The notes under the pieces were generated by a model. That model made no database searches. It saw nothing but the letters and a program-made list of their open reading frames with translations, and was not told the DNA's origin. Positions 1-7,208 of a stretch of DNA of 9,161 nucleotides are shown piece after piece (position 1 is the first letter of the stretch; every line of letters starts with the position of its first letter). The DNA is from Bacillota bacterium. Its GTDB lineage: Bacteria > Bacillota > Clostridia > Lachnospirales > Lachnospiraceae. The position numbers were made by a program, and so were the translations under genes. The DNA lies in contig JAEZVF010000039.1 in NCBI GenBank assembly GCA_023443225.1, positions 1 to 9,161 of the forward strand, given 5' to 3'.

Positions 1-1078
1 AAACACCAATTGCTTCATCATAACCCACATCAACCATTCTTATTTTTGCTGCGCAACGTGATACACCATAAAACAATGCTATCTCATCAATGATACATTC
101 CATCATATCAATCAAGTGAATATTTCCTATTTCATCTCGATATCTACGAATCAATTCATGTACTTTCATCTTAAACGGAGCAAGTGGCATCTGGATCCTC
201 GGGGCAAGTGAATTTGCCTGCCATTCCATCCATCCCGTTGCATCTCTCTCATTGTCTTTTATACCACCAACCACCTGGCACTTAATCTGTGTAGCACTGC
301 TATTATATAACCGTTCTAGTTCAAATGCCTTCCTATGTAAATCCCAGTGTACACATTCATGTACAATGGTGTTATTAACAGAACCAAGATTACGAAGGAA
401 ATATGCCTTCGGATCCACTAAGATCGTACGTGCTTCTACCTGGGTTTGTACCATTTTATCATTCGTCTTATCATAAAACTCTGCATCGCATCCATGAAAG
501 TAGATTTGACCAAATACGGAGAAGTCTTTCGTAATGTCTCTCACAATGATTGAAAGCCCCATTTTTTTAGCTAAAATATGTGGTTCCACTGCTATTGGGC
601 TTTTTATTGCCTCAGGATAATATCTTCGCAGGAAGTCTGTAGCAACAGTTTCAAGCTCATCCTTAGTAATGATGGGGACAAGAGAATCCGACAGAGGTTT
701 TGAAGTCCTATTTTTACTGGTATATTCAGCTACACTAGAGATTAAGAAATCATCCAAATTGCTATCCAAATCTCCAGAGCATTTCAGCATAAACCATTGG
801 GTGCAATATTCAGTCTCATCATAATGGTAATCCGATTCACGGACTTCCAATTCTGCTGCTACAACAACATGGCACTCTATTCTCATATCAGGTAAATCAC
901 TAACAGATAACGATTTCACCTCTATATCTGATAATTCTATACCACCAATATTTCGGATTCTATAAAGCCTTAAATCTAATCTATCATAATTTTCCTCAAC
1001 ATAACTTTGAATGGCATTGAATAAGTTATTTTCAAATCTATCTGCAACATAGTCTGTAAATGAACGATTACCTGCCAA
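1..1078 (-). CDS. ImmA/IrrE-family zinc metallopeptidase (C-terminus cut by window edge)
   Basis: The reading frame has no stop before the left edge, and 359 codons are visible. Residues 240-244 read HECVH, the HExxH zinc-binding and catalytic motif. E285 in the following MEWQAN stretch is the likely third zinc ligand. The end of the visible part (SRCAAKIRM, about 340-348) resembles the C-terminus of ImmA/IrrE proteins. In that family, members such as ImmA of ICEBs1 and IrrE/PprI of Deinococcus cleave a cognate XRE repressor and so induce its targets. The first 140 or so residues form an extension I cannot assign; ordinary ImmA proteins are much shorter. The start is taken as TTG at 1078 because GGAGGTGA (1084-1091) sits 5 bases upstream. 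A GTG at 1087 lies inside that site and is less likely. The gene follows the XRE gene by 56 bases in the same direction, which supports a regulator-protease pair. The exact substrate is inferred. Confidence 0.88.
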   Translation of the reverse strand, partial: MAGNRSFTDYVADRFENNLFNAIQSYVEENYDRLDLRLYRIRNIGGIELSDIEVKSLSVSDLPDMRIECHVVVAAELEVRESDYHYDETEYCTQWFMLKCSGDLDSNLDDFLISSVAEYTSKNRTSKPLSDSLVPIITKDELETVATDFLRRYYPEAIKSPIAVEPHILAKKMGLSIIVRDITKDFSVFGQIYFHGCDAEFYDKTNDKMVQTQVEARTILVDPKAYFLRNLGSVNNTIVHECVHWDLHRKAFELERLYNSSATQIKCQVVGGIKDNERDATGWMEWQANSLAPRIQMPLAPFKMKVHELIRRYRDEIGNIHLIDMMECIIDEIALFYGVSRCAAKIRMVDVGYDEAIGV

Positions 1079-1083
1079 GACGC

Positions 1084-1091
1084 TCACCTCC
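1084..1091 (-). promoter_or_regulatory. Strong ribosome binding site for the metallopeptidase, deciding a TTG start
   Basis: On the minus strand this reads GGAGGTGA, a full match to the 16S rRNA 3' end, with 5 bases to the TTG at 1078. An in-frame stop at 1094-1096 limits any alternative start. The only other candidate, GTG at 1087, overlaps the site itself. Confidence 0.75.
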
Positions 1092-1134
1092 CCTTATCTC
1101 CGTACACTTGATCAATAATATCCTATTTCGTAAT

Positions 1135-1521
1135 TTAATTTGTATCACAAATCTCGTCAATAAAATCCTGCCATTGTTCCTTGGAGATATTTAGGTCACG
1201 AGCTTTGCGTAGAGCAACGCGAGCTATCTCCGTCTTTCCTATGTATTCGATTAAATCGGGGAAAATATCATTCCTACTTCTTCCAGCCAAGTCATAGAAA
1301 AAGTCGATGTCATCCCCTGATATCCTTAGTATCTCAATCATTCTTTCAAGATACTTTTCCGGTGCATAACGATTCCCTTTTTCAATATCACTTAGATATA
1401 CCGGCGTCATACCCAGTTCTTGAGCTAGTCCACGTATGGACTTCCCTAGTATTTCTCTACGTGCTTTAATATACTCTCCAAACGATTCATAGCAATCGTT
1501 GGAAACTAATTTAGTCATCAT
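1135..1521 (-). CDS. XRE-family HTH transcriptional regulator
   Basis: This 128-residue protein is probably a DNA-binding repressor. Residues 14-65 form a Cro/C1-type helix-turn-helix, with the recognisable core LAQELGMTPVYLSDIEKGNR at 32-51. The rest (about 70-128) is a mostly helical tail ending in a KARDLNISKEQWQDF-like segment, seen in XRE regulators of mobile elements; this could be the interaction or cleavage part. The start is one of two adjacent ATGs (1521 or 1518), with AGGTGG about 10 bases upstream. The gene has its own near-consensus promoter with a perfect palindrome across the start of transcription, so autorepression is likely. The metallopeptidase gene follows in the same direction. 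The family call is firm. The regulated genes are unknown: the pair itself, the 10-codon leader, or a mobile element outside the window are all possible. Confidence 0.9.
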   Translation of the reverse strand: MMTKLVSNDCYESFGEYIKARREILGKSIRGLAQELGMTPVYLSDIEKGNRYAPEKYLERMIEILRISGDDIDFFYDLAGRSRNDIFPDLIEYIGKTEIARVALRKARDLNISKEQWQDFIDEICDTN

Positions 1522-1547
1522 GTACTTTTATCCACCTTTTCAATAAT

Positions 1548-1569
1548 ATGTAAGCTTTCATGCTTACAT
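1548..1569. promoter_or_regulatory. Palindromic operator at the XRE gene promoter
   Basis: This is a perfect inverted repeat with 8-base arms, ATGTAAGC and GCTTACAT, separated by TTTCAT. It starts at the last bases of the -10 hexamer and covers the predicted transcription start, where a bound repressor would block the promoter. Binding by the adjacent XRE protein is inferred. An extra half-site-like ATGTAA lies upstream of the -35 (minus strand, near 1601-1606). Confidence 0.65.
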
Positions 1570-1596
1570 TGTATCACGGTAAATATAGCTTGTCAA
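1568..1596 (-). promoter_or_regulatory. Sigma-A promoter of the XRE-metallopeptidase pair
   Basis: On the minus strand the -35 is TTGACA (1591-1596), a perfect match. The spacer is 17 bases and the -10 is TACAAT (1568-1573), one mismatch from consensus. Transcription would start near 1561, about 40 bases before the XRE start codon and inside the palindrome. Confidence 0.8.
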
Positions 1597-1629
1597 TGAT
1601 TTACATTCTTATTATTTTTTAATAGTTCA

Positions 1630-1662
1630 TTATATATAGAGAAAGGAAGCGATATTCAACAC
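1630..1662 (-). CDS. Possible 10-codon leader ORF with a perfect Shine-Dalgarno
   Basis: A GTG start at 1662 (or TTG at 1659) opens a 10-codon frame, VLNIASFLYI, ending in TAA. It is preceded at 1666-1675 by AGGAGGTGAT, a 10-base match to the anti-Shine-Dalgarno sequence and among the strongest sites in the window. No longer frame uses this site. It may be a leader peptide, or what remains of a deleted gene between the restriction operon and the XRE gene. I do not recognise the peptide, and translation is unproven. Confidence 0.3.
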   Translation of the reverse strand: MLNIASFLYI

Positions 1663-1689
1663 TTTATCACCTCCTGGTCTTAATGCTAA

Positions 1690-1718
1690 CTATTAACTTT
1701 AACAAAAATAAATGTAAA
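1690..1718 (-). promoter_or_regulatory. Weak candidate promoter ahead of the leader ORF
   Basis: On the minus strand TTTACA (1713-1718) is followed after 17 bases by TAATAG (1690-1695). The -10 is poor, and AT-rich DNA gives such matches by chance. It is listed because it lies just upstream of the orphan ribosome binding site and its -35 overlaps the inverted repeat at 1710-1732. Confidence 0.25.
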
Positions 1719-1732
1719 CTTGAAATACATTT
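1710..1732. repeat. AT-rich inverted repeat downstream of the mcrC-like gene
   Basis: Seven-base arms, AAATGTA and TACATTT, flank a 9-base loop. On the minus strand the right arm runs into ATTTTTG, so it could act as a weak intrinsic terminator about 30 bases after the nuclease stop codon. The arms also share ATGTA/TACAT with the XRE operator, but the arm spacing differs (9 against 12 bases). A second repressor site is therefore only a possibility. Confidence 0.35.
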
Positions 1733-1761
1733 TTCTTATAATTCTATCATATGCTCCCACC

Positions 1762-3243
1762 TTAGGACAAAAGCTTTTCAAAATACTGATATGTATTGAC
1801 CATAGTATTTGAACTTTTACTAACAAGTTCAAATTCCCAGTCCTTAGATAAGCTCAGTTCCAATTGATGATAAAACCTGTCTCGTGGTTCAGCACTTGCA
1901 ATCTTGTTTTTATCATAAAATGCAGATTTATTTCCATCCAGACTCGGAAATATAATACCAACATCTTCACAATTATACATTAGACTGTATGCCAAAAGCT
2001 GTAATCGATCACTTCTTGAATTCCGGACATTATTAATGTTCTTATACTTAACATCAAAAACTAATGTCTTTCCGTTTACTGTATTCTGTATTATAATGTC
2101 AGGCTTAACTATTCCACCTATATAGTTAGCTGTATCTTTGCTTGAATTCTCAAAAACCTTAGATTTATAATCATATTTGAAAATATGGATTCCTGAAGCT
2201 TCTGATAAATAAGATTGAATACCTACTTTTTTTAAATATGCGCGTACATACATCTCAAATAGTTTATTCATCGATACCGCATAAGGTACTACATAACTTG
2301 TGACCTTTGAAGTACCATTCGATTCTAAAGTAATCTCATTTAATACCATCTTAGCAACACTTATGACGGGTTTATAATATGCATAGCATCCCGTTGTTTT
2401 TATGCTATTTGTATCATGTTGAGTAATTCTCTTTAATGAAACATGGTCTAACGCATTATGGCAGTACGCTATCATTTCTTTATATGAATTCTCTCGACTA
2501 CTTGTCATGCCGAAGTATTTATTCAGAAACTGAAATGATTTTTGTAACGCAGCACGAAGTATCTGATTTTCTGTTATGTCTTCAGAATACCTAAGATACT
2601 TACAATACAAACGATCATCTCTGCCTCTAATACTATTATTTCTTATATTCTTATTAAATAAGACTTTTCCTTTTACTTTACCCACAAGGTTTTCTTCTGT
2701 GCTGATCATTTTTCCCATTAATGGACGTCTGCATAAATCCTTTAGCAATGATATAAAAACGGTTGATGTTAAAATACTGCTTTCTCTAGCTATATTGTCA
2801 GTAATGTAAATAGGAGCTTCTTTATCAAAGAAATGAAATACTTCATTCTTTTCAAGGTTCTCAACATCTTTTTCAATTGTGGATATTCTTACAGTCTGTG
2901 GAGCAAGGTATCGTTCAAACTCATCATCATCTTTAATTGTGTTCAACATTTCAACAACAGAAATAGGAAATCGAGGCTCTATCTTTAAAACTACATCTTT
3001 CCCATCTTTAGATAATAAGTTTTTACCATTGACTCCCTTTAATCGGCAAACTCCAACGTAATTCGAAGAATAGATTTGATTATTATACTTTCTGATTCCT
3101 AAATTAACAGGTTCTTCATTTACAGAAAAGTAAATCATATCTGTATCTACTTTTTCTTCTATTTGCTCCATTGGACTATTGTCATAGGTGTAGAAAATCC
3201 ACTGTTCATTTGTTCCTTTAATCCAGCGGTTTATTCGTTCCAT
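1762..3243 (-). CDS. McrC-like PD-(D/E)xK nuclease subunit of an NTP-dependent restriction system (LlaJI R2 type)
   Basis: This 493-residue protein is the likely DNA-cutting subunit, working with the McrB-like NTPase encoded just upstream. The C-terminal third carries a PD-(D/E)xK nuclease core: E330 in NKLFEMYV, P381-D382 in GIVKPDIII, D397-x-K399 in LVFDVKYK, and Q415 in DRLQLLAYS. The middle holds McrC-family landmarks, namely GKVKGKVLFNKNI near 188-200 and YYKPVISVAKMVL near 289-301. The N-terminal part probably docks on the AAA+ ring; this is inferred. The start is ATG at 3243, 7 bases after AGGAG. A frame extension to TTG at 3273 overlaps the previous gene and lacks a binding site. The gap to the mcrB-like stop codon is 10 bases, so expression is coupled. 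All catalytic residues appear intact. Confidence 0.93.
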   Translation of the reverse strand: MERINRWIKGTNEQWIFYTYDNSPMEQIEEKVDTDMIYFSVNEEPVNLGIRKYNNQIYSSNYVGVCRLKGVNGKNLLSKDGKDVVLKIEPRFPISVVEMLNTIKDDDEFERYLAPQTVRISTIEKDVENLEKNEVFHFFDKEAPIYITDNIARESSILTSTVFISLLKDLCRRPLMGKMISTEENLVGKVKGKVLFNKNIRNNSIRGRDDRLYCKYLRYSEDITENQILRAALQKSFQFLNKYFGMTSSRENSYKEMIAYCHNALDHVSLKRITQHDTNSIKTTGCYAYYKPVISVAKMVLNEITLESNGTSKVTSYVVPYAVSMNKLFEMYVRAYLKKVGIQSYLSEASGIHIFKYDYKSKVFENSSKDTANYIGGIVKPDIIIQNTVNGKTLVFDVKYKNINNVRNSRSDRLQLLAYSLMYNCEDVGIIFPSLDGNKSAFYDKNKIASAEPRDRFYHQLELSLSKDWEFELVSKSSNTMVNTYQYFEKLLS

Positions 3244-3250
3244 AATTTTA

Positions 3251-3255
3251 CTCCT
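3251..3255 (-). promoter_or_regulatory. Ribosome binding site deciding the mcrC-like start
   Basis: AGGAG on the minus strand overlaps the TAG stop of the mcrB-like gene and lies 7 bases before the ATG at 3243. This favours that ATG over the upstream TTG at 3273 and suggests translational coupling. Confidence 0.7.
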
Positions 3256-5971
3256 ATGATACAGCTTCCGCAATTATATCGTCAAAAATTTGTTTTACTG
3301 TATTTTCATCGTTATTTATATTGATTTTACCAGATATACAATTTAATAAACCAGACCAGCTATCCCCAGTTGACTCAGATTCTTCAAACTGGAACATTCC
3401 ATCCTTATGATATTCTCTAAGTATAGGCACTATCTGATACTTAAAACGTAAATATAACTGTTCTTCAGAATTTACCAAGAAATATGTATGACCAATCTGA
3501 ACATCTTCCTTGAAGTATTCAGAATTTAGATTTACACTATCAAACAACCTGGAAATCTTGTTAAATAGCTTCAATGCTTTTTCATTTATTTCTTTTTGCT
3601 CATCAATCTCTGATTGTATTGTTAATTTTTCTAGATTAAATTCTTTAATAGCTATATCATCCGGTAATAAAGAAAAGAAGAGGAATCTTCTACGAATTGC
3701 ATAGTCTATGCCACCAATGGATTTGTCAGCTGTATTCATAGTTCCGATAAGATATAAATTATCTGGTAATGAAATCTTGTTTGATTTGTCGACAGTATAA
3801 GGTGTTGACACACCTTCTTTACGATATTCCAAACTATATATTAATTCTCCAAATACGGTAGCAAGATTTGCTCTATTTATCTCATCAATGATGAGAAAGA
3901 ATTTTGTATTTTTATGTTCTTCTTTTGATGCAACTGATGCCATTTTTCCCAATATTTTGTTAACAGTATCGTACGAGATATAAGATCCTGTTCCTGATGT
4001 ATTCTTTATTGTGGAGACCTCGATTCCCCTTACAAAATCCTCATATCCATAAGAAGGATGAAACTGAACAATATCCCATGCAATTGTAGGCTGTTTTCCA
4101 GAATTTGTTTTATTCCATTCAGTCATTTCACTTACATCATCATAGTTGATAATCTGTAAAGCATTAAGCTCCTCATTAGTCAAAAATTCATCATTATCTA
4201 AACCCTTTCCAATATACTTTAGCATACCTCTTGTAGAAAATGTCTTTGATGTTCCCGGAGGTCCTTGCATTATCATTTGATGTATATTCAACTTTGTCAT
4301 TGTGTCTATGTACTCTTTATATTTTGTATTAGTAATCACTTTATACACTCCTTCCACTTTAATATTTTGTCCTCCAAAAGAAAGCAATTCGCCTCTATTC
4401 GCCCATAACAATTGTAATGATCCAATTGCTTCTCGTACCTCTTTATTTGCTGCTGCGTTATCATCTGCATTTCCTGATGATGGAATGATACTACGATTTT
4501 TTTCTACAAAACCATTCCATTCTTCTAGTGCAAACATTCTAAGTAGAGCAATATTATTATCAGTAGGCCATTCCTCTAAATAAAGCTTACAATTTTTCTC
4601 AAAGCGTTGATAATAATTTTTAAGAATCAAAAATAAAACAGTATTTGGCGATGTAGAGTTTTTCTCATTTACATAATCATCTTTGAGTATATCTTCACTC
4701 CATCGGTTATATTCTTTGGGTTGCATTTCACCCGCTATTGAGTAGTCTTCTCCCTCAATTTTAATAACATCAGCTGATTTATACAGGTTTCTATTCCCTA
4801 AAAGGTAAAGACTACTATCCGCTTTTTTTACAAAAAGATATCCATTGATCTTTGTAGCTCCGTTTATACCTGTTCTTAGAAGAACATTTGAATTAAATAG
4901 AATAGCATCTTCTATATCTGTATCAGATAACAATCCTTGTTCTTTTATTCTTGATACTAAATTAATCAGTGGTCTATGAGTAACAGCTTCATTTTCAAAC
5001 TTACTTTTATCTACACTTTTTACTTTTAATTCAATTAAATTCGATTCGCTGAAACTATAATCCTTTGTATACTTGCTAATAACAATTTTTTTCAAAATGT
5101 TGATATCAGATGTTGCTGATTTCTCTAGTATTCCTTCTTTAACATACTGCATTAGTAATGGTATAATCTGATATTTTATTCGAGATAAAATATCCCTTTC
5201 TTGAAACAAACCATGACCCAATATATAACGATTTTTCTCAGACTCAGACACTCGGAATCTATAAGAAAGATTATCATTAACAATTCTTTTCACCCTATTA
5301 TATAATGCATTCGGACTAACATCTGTAGTAGCTGTAGTCATAGCTGATGCTGCGTCATCCATATACTTGTAATCACTCTCAATTGTAATACTATAGAATC
5401 TTCTAGCAAAAGCATAATGAGCCTGCTCAAGACTTTCGATCATGGTATTCTTTGTTGCAATTATATAGATGTTAGGGGTCAGTAGTATTTTTATACCATC
5501 GCGTGTATTAACAAAATAATTTTCATTACCATGTGGTTCAATAAGTGTTAGAACATCACCTAAAATACCTGAGATAAAACCTCTATTTATATCGTCAAGT
5601 ATTAGAAAATACTTCTTGTTTTCTTTTTTAACCCAGCTATCGTTTGCCATTTTAACCATTGACAGAAAAATCTTATCTTGATACTCGAAAGATATTCCAT
5701 CATTTTCTGTTTGCATAGAAATGCCACAAATAAAATCATCATAAGAATATGATGGATGTATTGAAACTATCTCACTATGAATATAATATTCTGCTTTCCC
5801 AGGAGGTAATTTACCCTGGTTATCATATTTAGCATTAGAACAAGATGCGACAACTTGTTTAGCTATATAAGTTTTACCAGTAGCAATTCCACCTTCTATA
5901 AGCAAATATTTATTTTTGTCAATGATTGAACATAACTTACTTACTAATAATTTTGCTGTATGTGTCATCAT
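3254..5971 (-). CDS. McrB-like NTPase with two tandem AAA+ domains (LlaJI R1 type)
   Basis: This 905-residue protein is the likely motor and regulatory subunit of the restriction enzyme; McrB relatives use GTP. The second AAA+ domain (about 560-860) is typical: Walker A GPPGTSKT (570-577, Ser where Gly is usual), Walker B with DEINRAN (696-702), the McrB signature MNTADKS (745-751), and arginines 760-762. The first domain (about 20-285) repeats the plan: GGIATGKT (27-34), DDINRG (126-131) with Asp for the usual catalytic Glu, ATKNT (172-176) in place of MNTAD, and R190-R191. Both share HPSYxYxDF (72-80, 638-646) and a late GH...F...KYQI block, so they look duplicated. Residues 290-550 are an unassigned linker domain that may recognise DNA. 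AAGGAG lies 3 bases before ATG 5971 and 6 before ATG 5968, so the second Met may be the real start. The gap to the upstream methyltransferase is 7 bases. Confidence 0.92.
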   Translation of the reverse strand: MMTHTAKLLVSKLCSIIDKNKYLLIEGGIATGKTYIAKQVVASCSNAKYDNQGKLPPGKAEYYIHSEIVSIHPSYSYDDFICGISMQTENDGISFEYQDKIFLSMVKMANDSWVKKENKKYFLILDDINRGFISGILGDVLTLIEPHGNENYFVNTRDGIKILLTPNIYIIATKNTMIESLEQAHYAFARRFYSITIESDYKYMDDAASAMTTATTDVSPNALYNRVKRIVNDNLSYRFRVSESEKNRYILGHGLFQERDILSRIKYQIIPLLMQYVKEGILEKSATSDINILKKIVISKYTKDYSFSESNLIELKVKSVDKSKFENEAVTHRPLINLVSRIKEQGLLSDTDIEDAILFNSNVLLRTGINGATKINGYLFVKKADSSLYLLGNRNLYKSADVIKIEGEDYSIAGEMQPKEYNRWSEDILKDDYVNEKNSTSPNTVLFLILKNYYQRFEKNCKLYLEEWPTDNNIALLRMFALEEWNGFVEKNRSIIPSSGNADDNAAANKEVREAIGSLQLLWANRGELLSFGGQNIKVEGVYKVITNTKYKEYIDTMTKLNIHQMIMQGPPGTSKTFSTRGMLKYIGKGLDNDEFLTNEELNALQIINYDDVSEMTEWNKTNSGKQPTIAWDIVQFHPSYGYEDFVRGIEVSTIKNTSGTGSYISYDTVNKILGKMASVASKEEHKNTKFFLIIDEINRANLATVFGELIYSLEYRKEGVSTPYTVDKSNKISLPDNLYLIGTMNTADKSIGGIDYAIRRRFLFFSLLPDDIAIKEFNLEKLTIQSEIDEQKEINEKALKLFNKISRLFDSVNLNSEYFKEDVQIGHTYFLVNSEEQLYLRFKYQIVPILREYHKDGMFQFEESESTGDSWSGLLNCISGKININNDENTVKQIFDDIIAEAVS

Positions 5972-5978
5972 TCACTCC

Positions 5979-7202
5979 TTATATATTATCTAATAAATCT
6001 GCTAAAGCTAATGAAATCTTTTTTGCTAACAATGGGGGAACAGCATTTCCTATCATCTGATATGCGTCTCCTCGGCTTCCAATAAACTCAAAATCATCAT
6101 CAAAGGATTGTAATCTTGCAGCTTCTCTTGGAGTAATAGTTCTGCATTGTTTTGGATCATAATGAATAAATCTATTTCCGTCTTTATACAAATGCGCAAT
6201 AATAGTTGTGCTTGGCTCGTCCTTTCTTAGTACATGATATCGATGTATTGGAGACTTCGATCCGACCTTTTCTTCATATAGTCTACTTAATGCCTTACTA
6301 TTAGTGTATTCATTTCTTCCAGACTCAATATCTTCGGCCAGCATTCCAAAAATTTTCATGTCCCTTATACTGTGATATCTCGATTCATGCCATGTAATAT
6401 GTGTGTTTGGTATTGTATAAGCTTCCTTATTTTTATGCTTTTCTTCATCAAATGTAGGATAAATAGGTGGTAAATCTCCAATAGCATCTGCAACGGTTTT
6501 CTTAACCTTTACTTTATATTTGGGTAGTATTTCTGCATAATACTTGTGTAGAAGCTCTTGAGGGTCATCAACTATTCCTCGTCTAATTCCTAATATAATT
6601 ATTCTATTTCTTGATTGTGGTACGCCATAATCACTTGCATCAATTTTAGCGTATTTCTTTATATTATCTACAATCTCATACCCAATTCCGTTAAATCCAT
6701 CTCTTATTAATTTTGTAATGGGTGTACCATCAGGAATTGCACTTAAAATTCCTGGCACGTTTTCAAAAACAAACACCTTTGGTTTATATCTATCTACTAC
6801 ACTAAGATAATGTTCAAAAAGATAGTTACGATAATCATCCTTCATACCATTTTCATCACGTACTCGTCCTGCAACAGAATATGCTTGACATGGAGGGCCT
6901 CCAATTATTACATCAATGCCCTTAGCCTTATTAACATGGTAATCTAAACCTTTATTTTGACCATACACCTCATCCTTCCATCCATAGAATAATTCATCTT
7001 CTCTTTGAATATCAAAATGAAGAACTCTCTGTTTAGCACTTTTTATTTTCCATTTCGTCTCCAGCCTATGTATCAGAGTATCTACCTGTGGCTTCAACCA
7101 TTCAACTGCTGCTATATCCCTATATCGTTTACTTTGCAGAAAACCATCTTCAAGTCCACCACATCCAGCAAACAAATCAATAAATTTATATTTTCTGCTC
7201 AT
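5979..7202 (-). CDS. DNA (cytosine-5-)-methyltransferase, second of the pair
   Basis: This 407-residue enzyme transfers a methyl group from S-adenosylmethionine to C5 of cytosine in a specific DNA site, protecting host DNA. The conserved motifs are in order: I, DLFAGCGGLEDGF (9-21); IV, GGPPCQAYS with catalytic C105 (101-109); VI, ENVPG (147-151); VIII, QSRNR (196-200); IX, around EPSTTI to the REAARLQSF stretch (329-367); X, GNAVPP (385-390). Residues about 205-325 between VIII and IX are the target recognition region. They share little visible similarity with the same region of the neighbouring methyltransferase. The length is normal and no motif is broken. The start ATG at 7202 is 6 bases after the stop of the previous gene and has only a weak binding site (GAGAAG), so translation may depend on coupling. 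LlaJI M2 is the expected relative. Confidence 0.95.
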   Translation of the reverse strand: MSRKYKFIDLFAGCGGLEDGFLQSKRYRDIAAVEWLKPQVDTLIHRLETKWKIKSAKQRVLHFDIQREDELFYGWKDEVYGQNKGLDYHVNKAKGIDVIIGGPPCQAYSVAGRVRDENGMKDDYRNYLFEHYLSVVDRYKPKVFVFENVPGILSAIPDGTPITKLIRDGFNGIGYEIVDNIKKYAKIDASDYGVPQSRNRIIILGIRRGIVDDPQELLHKYYAEILPKYKVKVKKTVADAIGDLPPIYPTFDEEKHKNKEAYTIPNTHITWHESRYHSIRDMKIFGMLAEDIESGRNEYTNSKALSRLYEEKVGSKSPIHRYHVLRKDEPSTTIIAHLYKDGNRFIHYDPKQCRTITPREAARLQSFDDDFEFIGSRGDAYQMIGNAVPPLLAKKISLALADLLDNI

Positions 7203-7208
7203 TCTTCT

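Noticed and set aside
252..476. Plus-strand ORF of 74 codons
   Set aside because: It lies opposite the metallopeptidase core, including the HExxH motif, and has no recognisable domain or convincing binding site.
1079..1083. GACGC (the LlaJI site) next to the metallopeptidase start, as a methylation-controlled switch
   Set aside because: The recognition sequence of this system is unknown, GCGTC also occurs by chance elsewhere (for example near 5350 and 6064), and none lies in the operon promoter.
1522..1761. Attachment site, insertion sequence ends or CRISPR-like repeats in the gap
   Set aside because: No long direct repeats, transposase remnants, regularly spaced repeats or tRNA gene could be found here or elsewhere in the window.
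3244..3273. TTG at 3273 as start of the mcrC-like gene
   Set aside because: It has no ribosome binding site and overlaps the previous gene. ATG at 3243 has AGGAG at good spacing.
4302..4583. Plus-strand ORF of 93 codons inside the mcrB-like gene
   Set aside because: It is antisense to the linker and second AAA+ start, with no family resemblance. The other plus-strand frames at 2576-2809, 2879-3061, 3510-3704 and 7005-7244 were rejected for the same reason.
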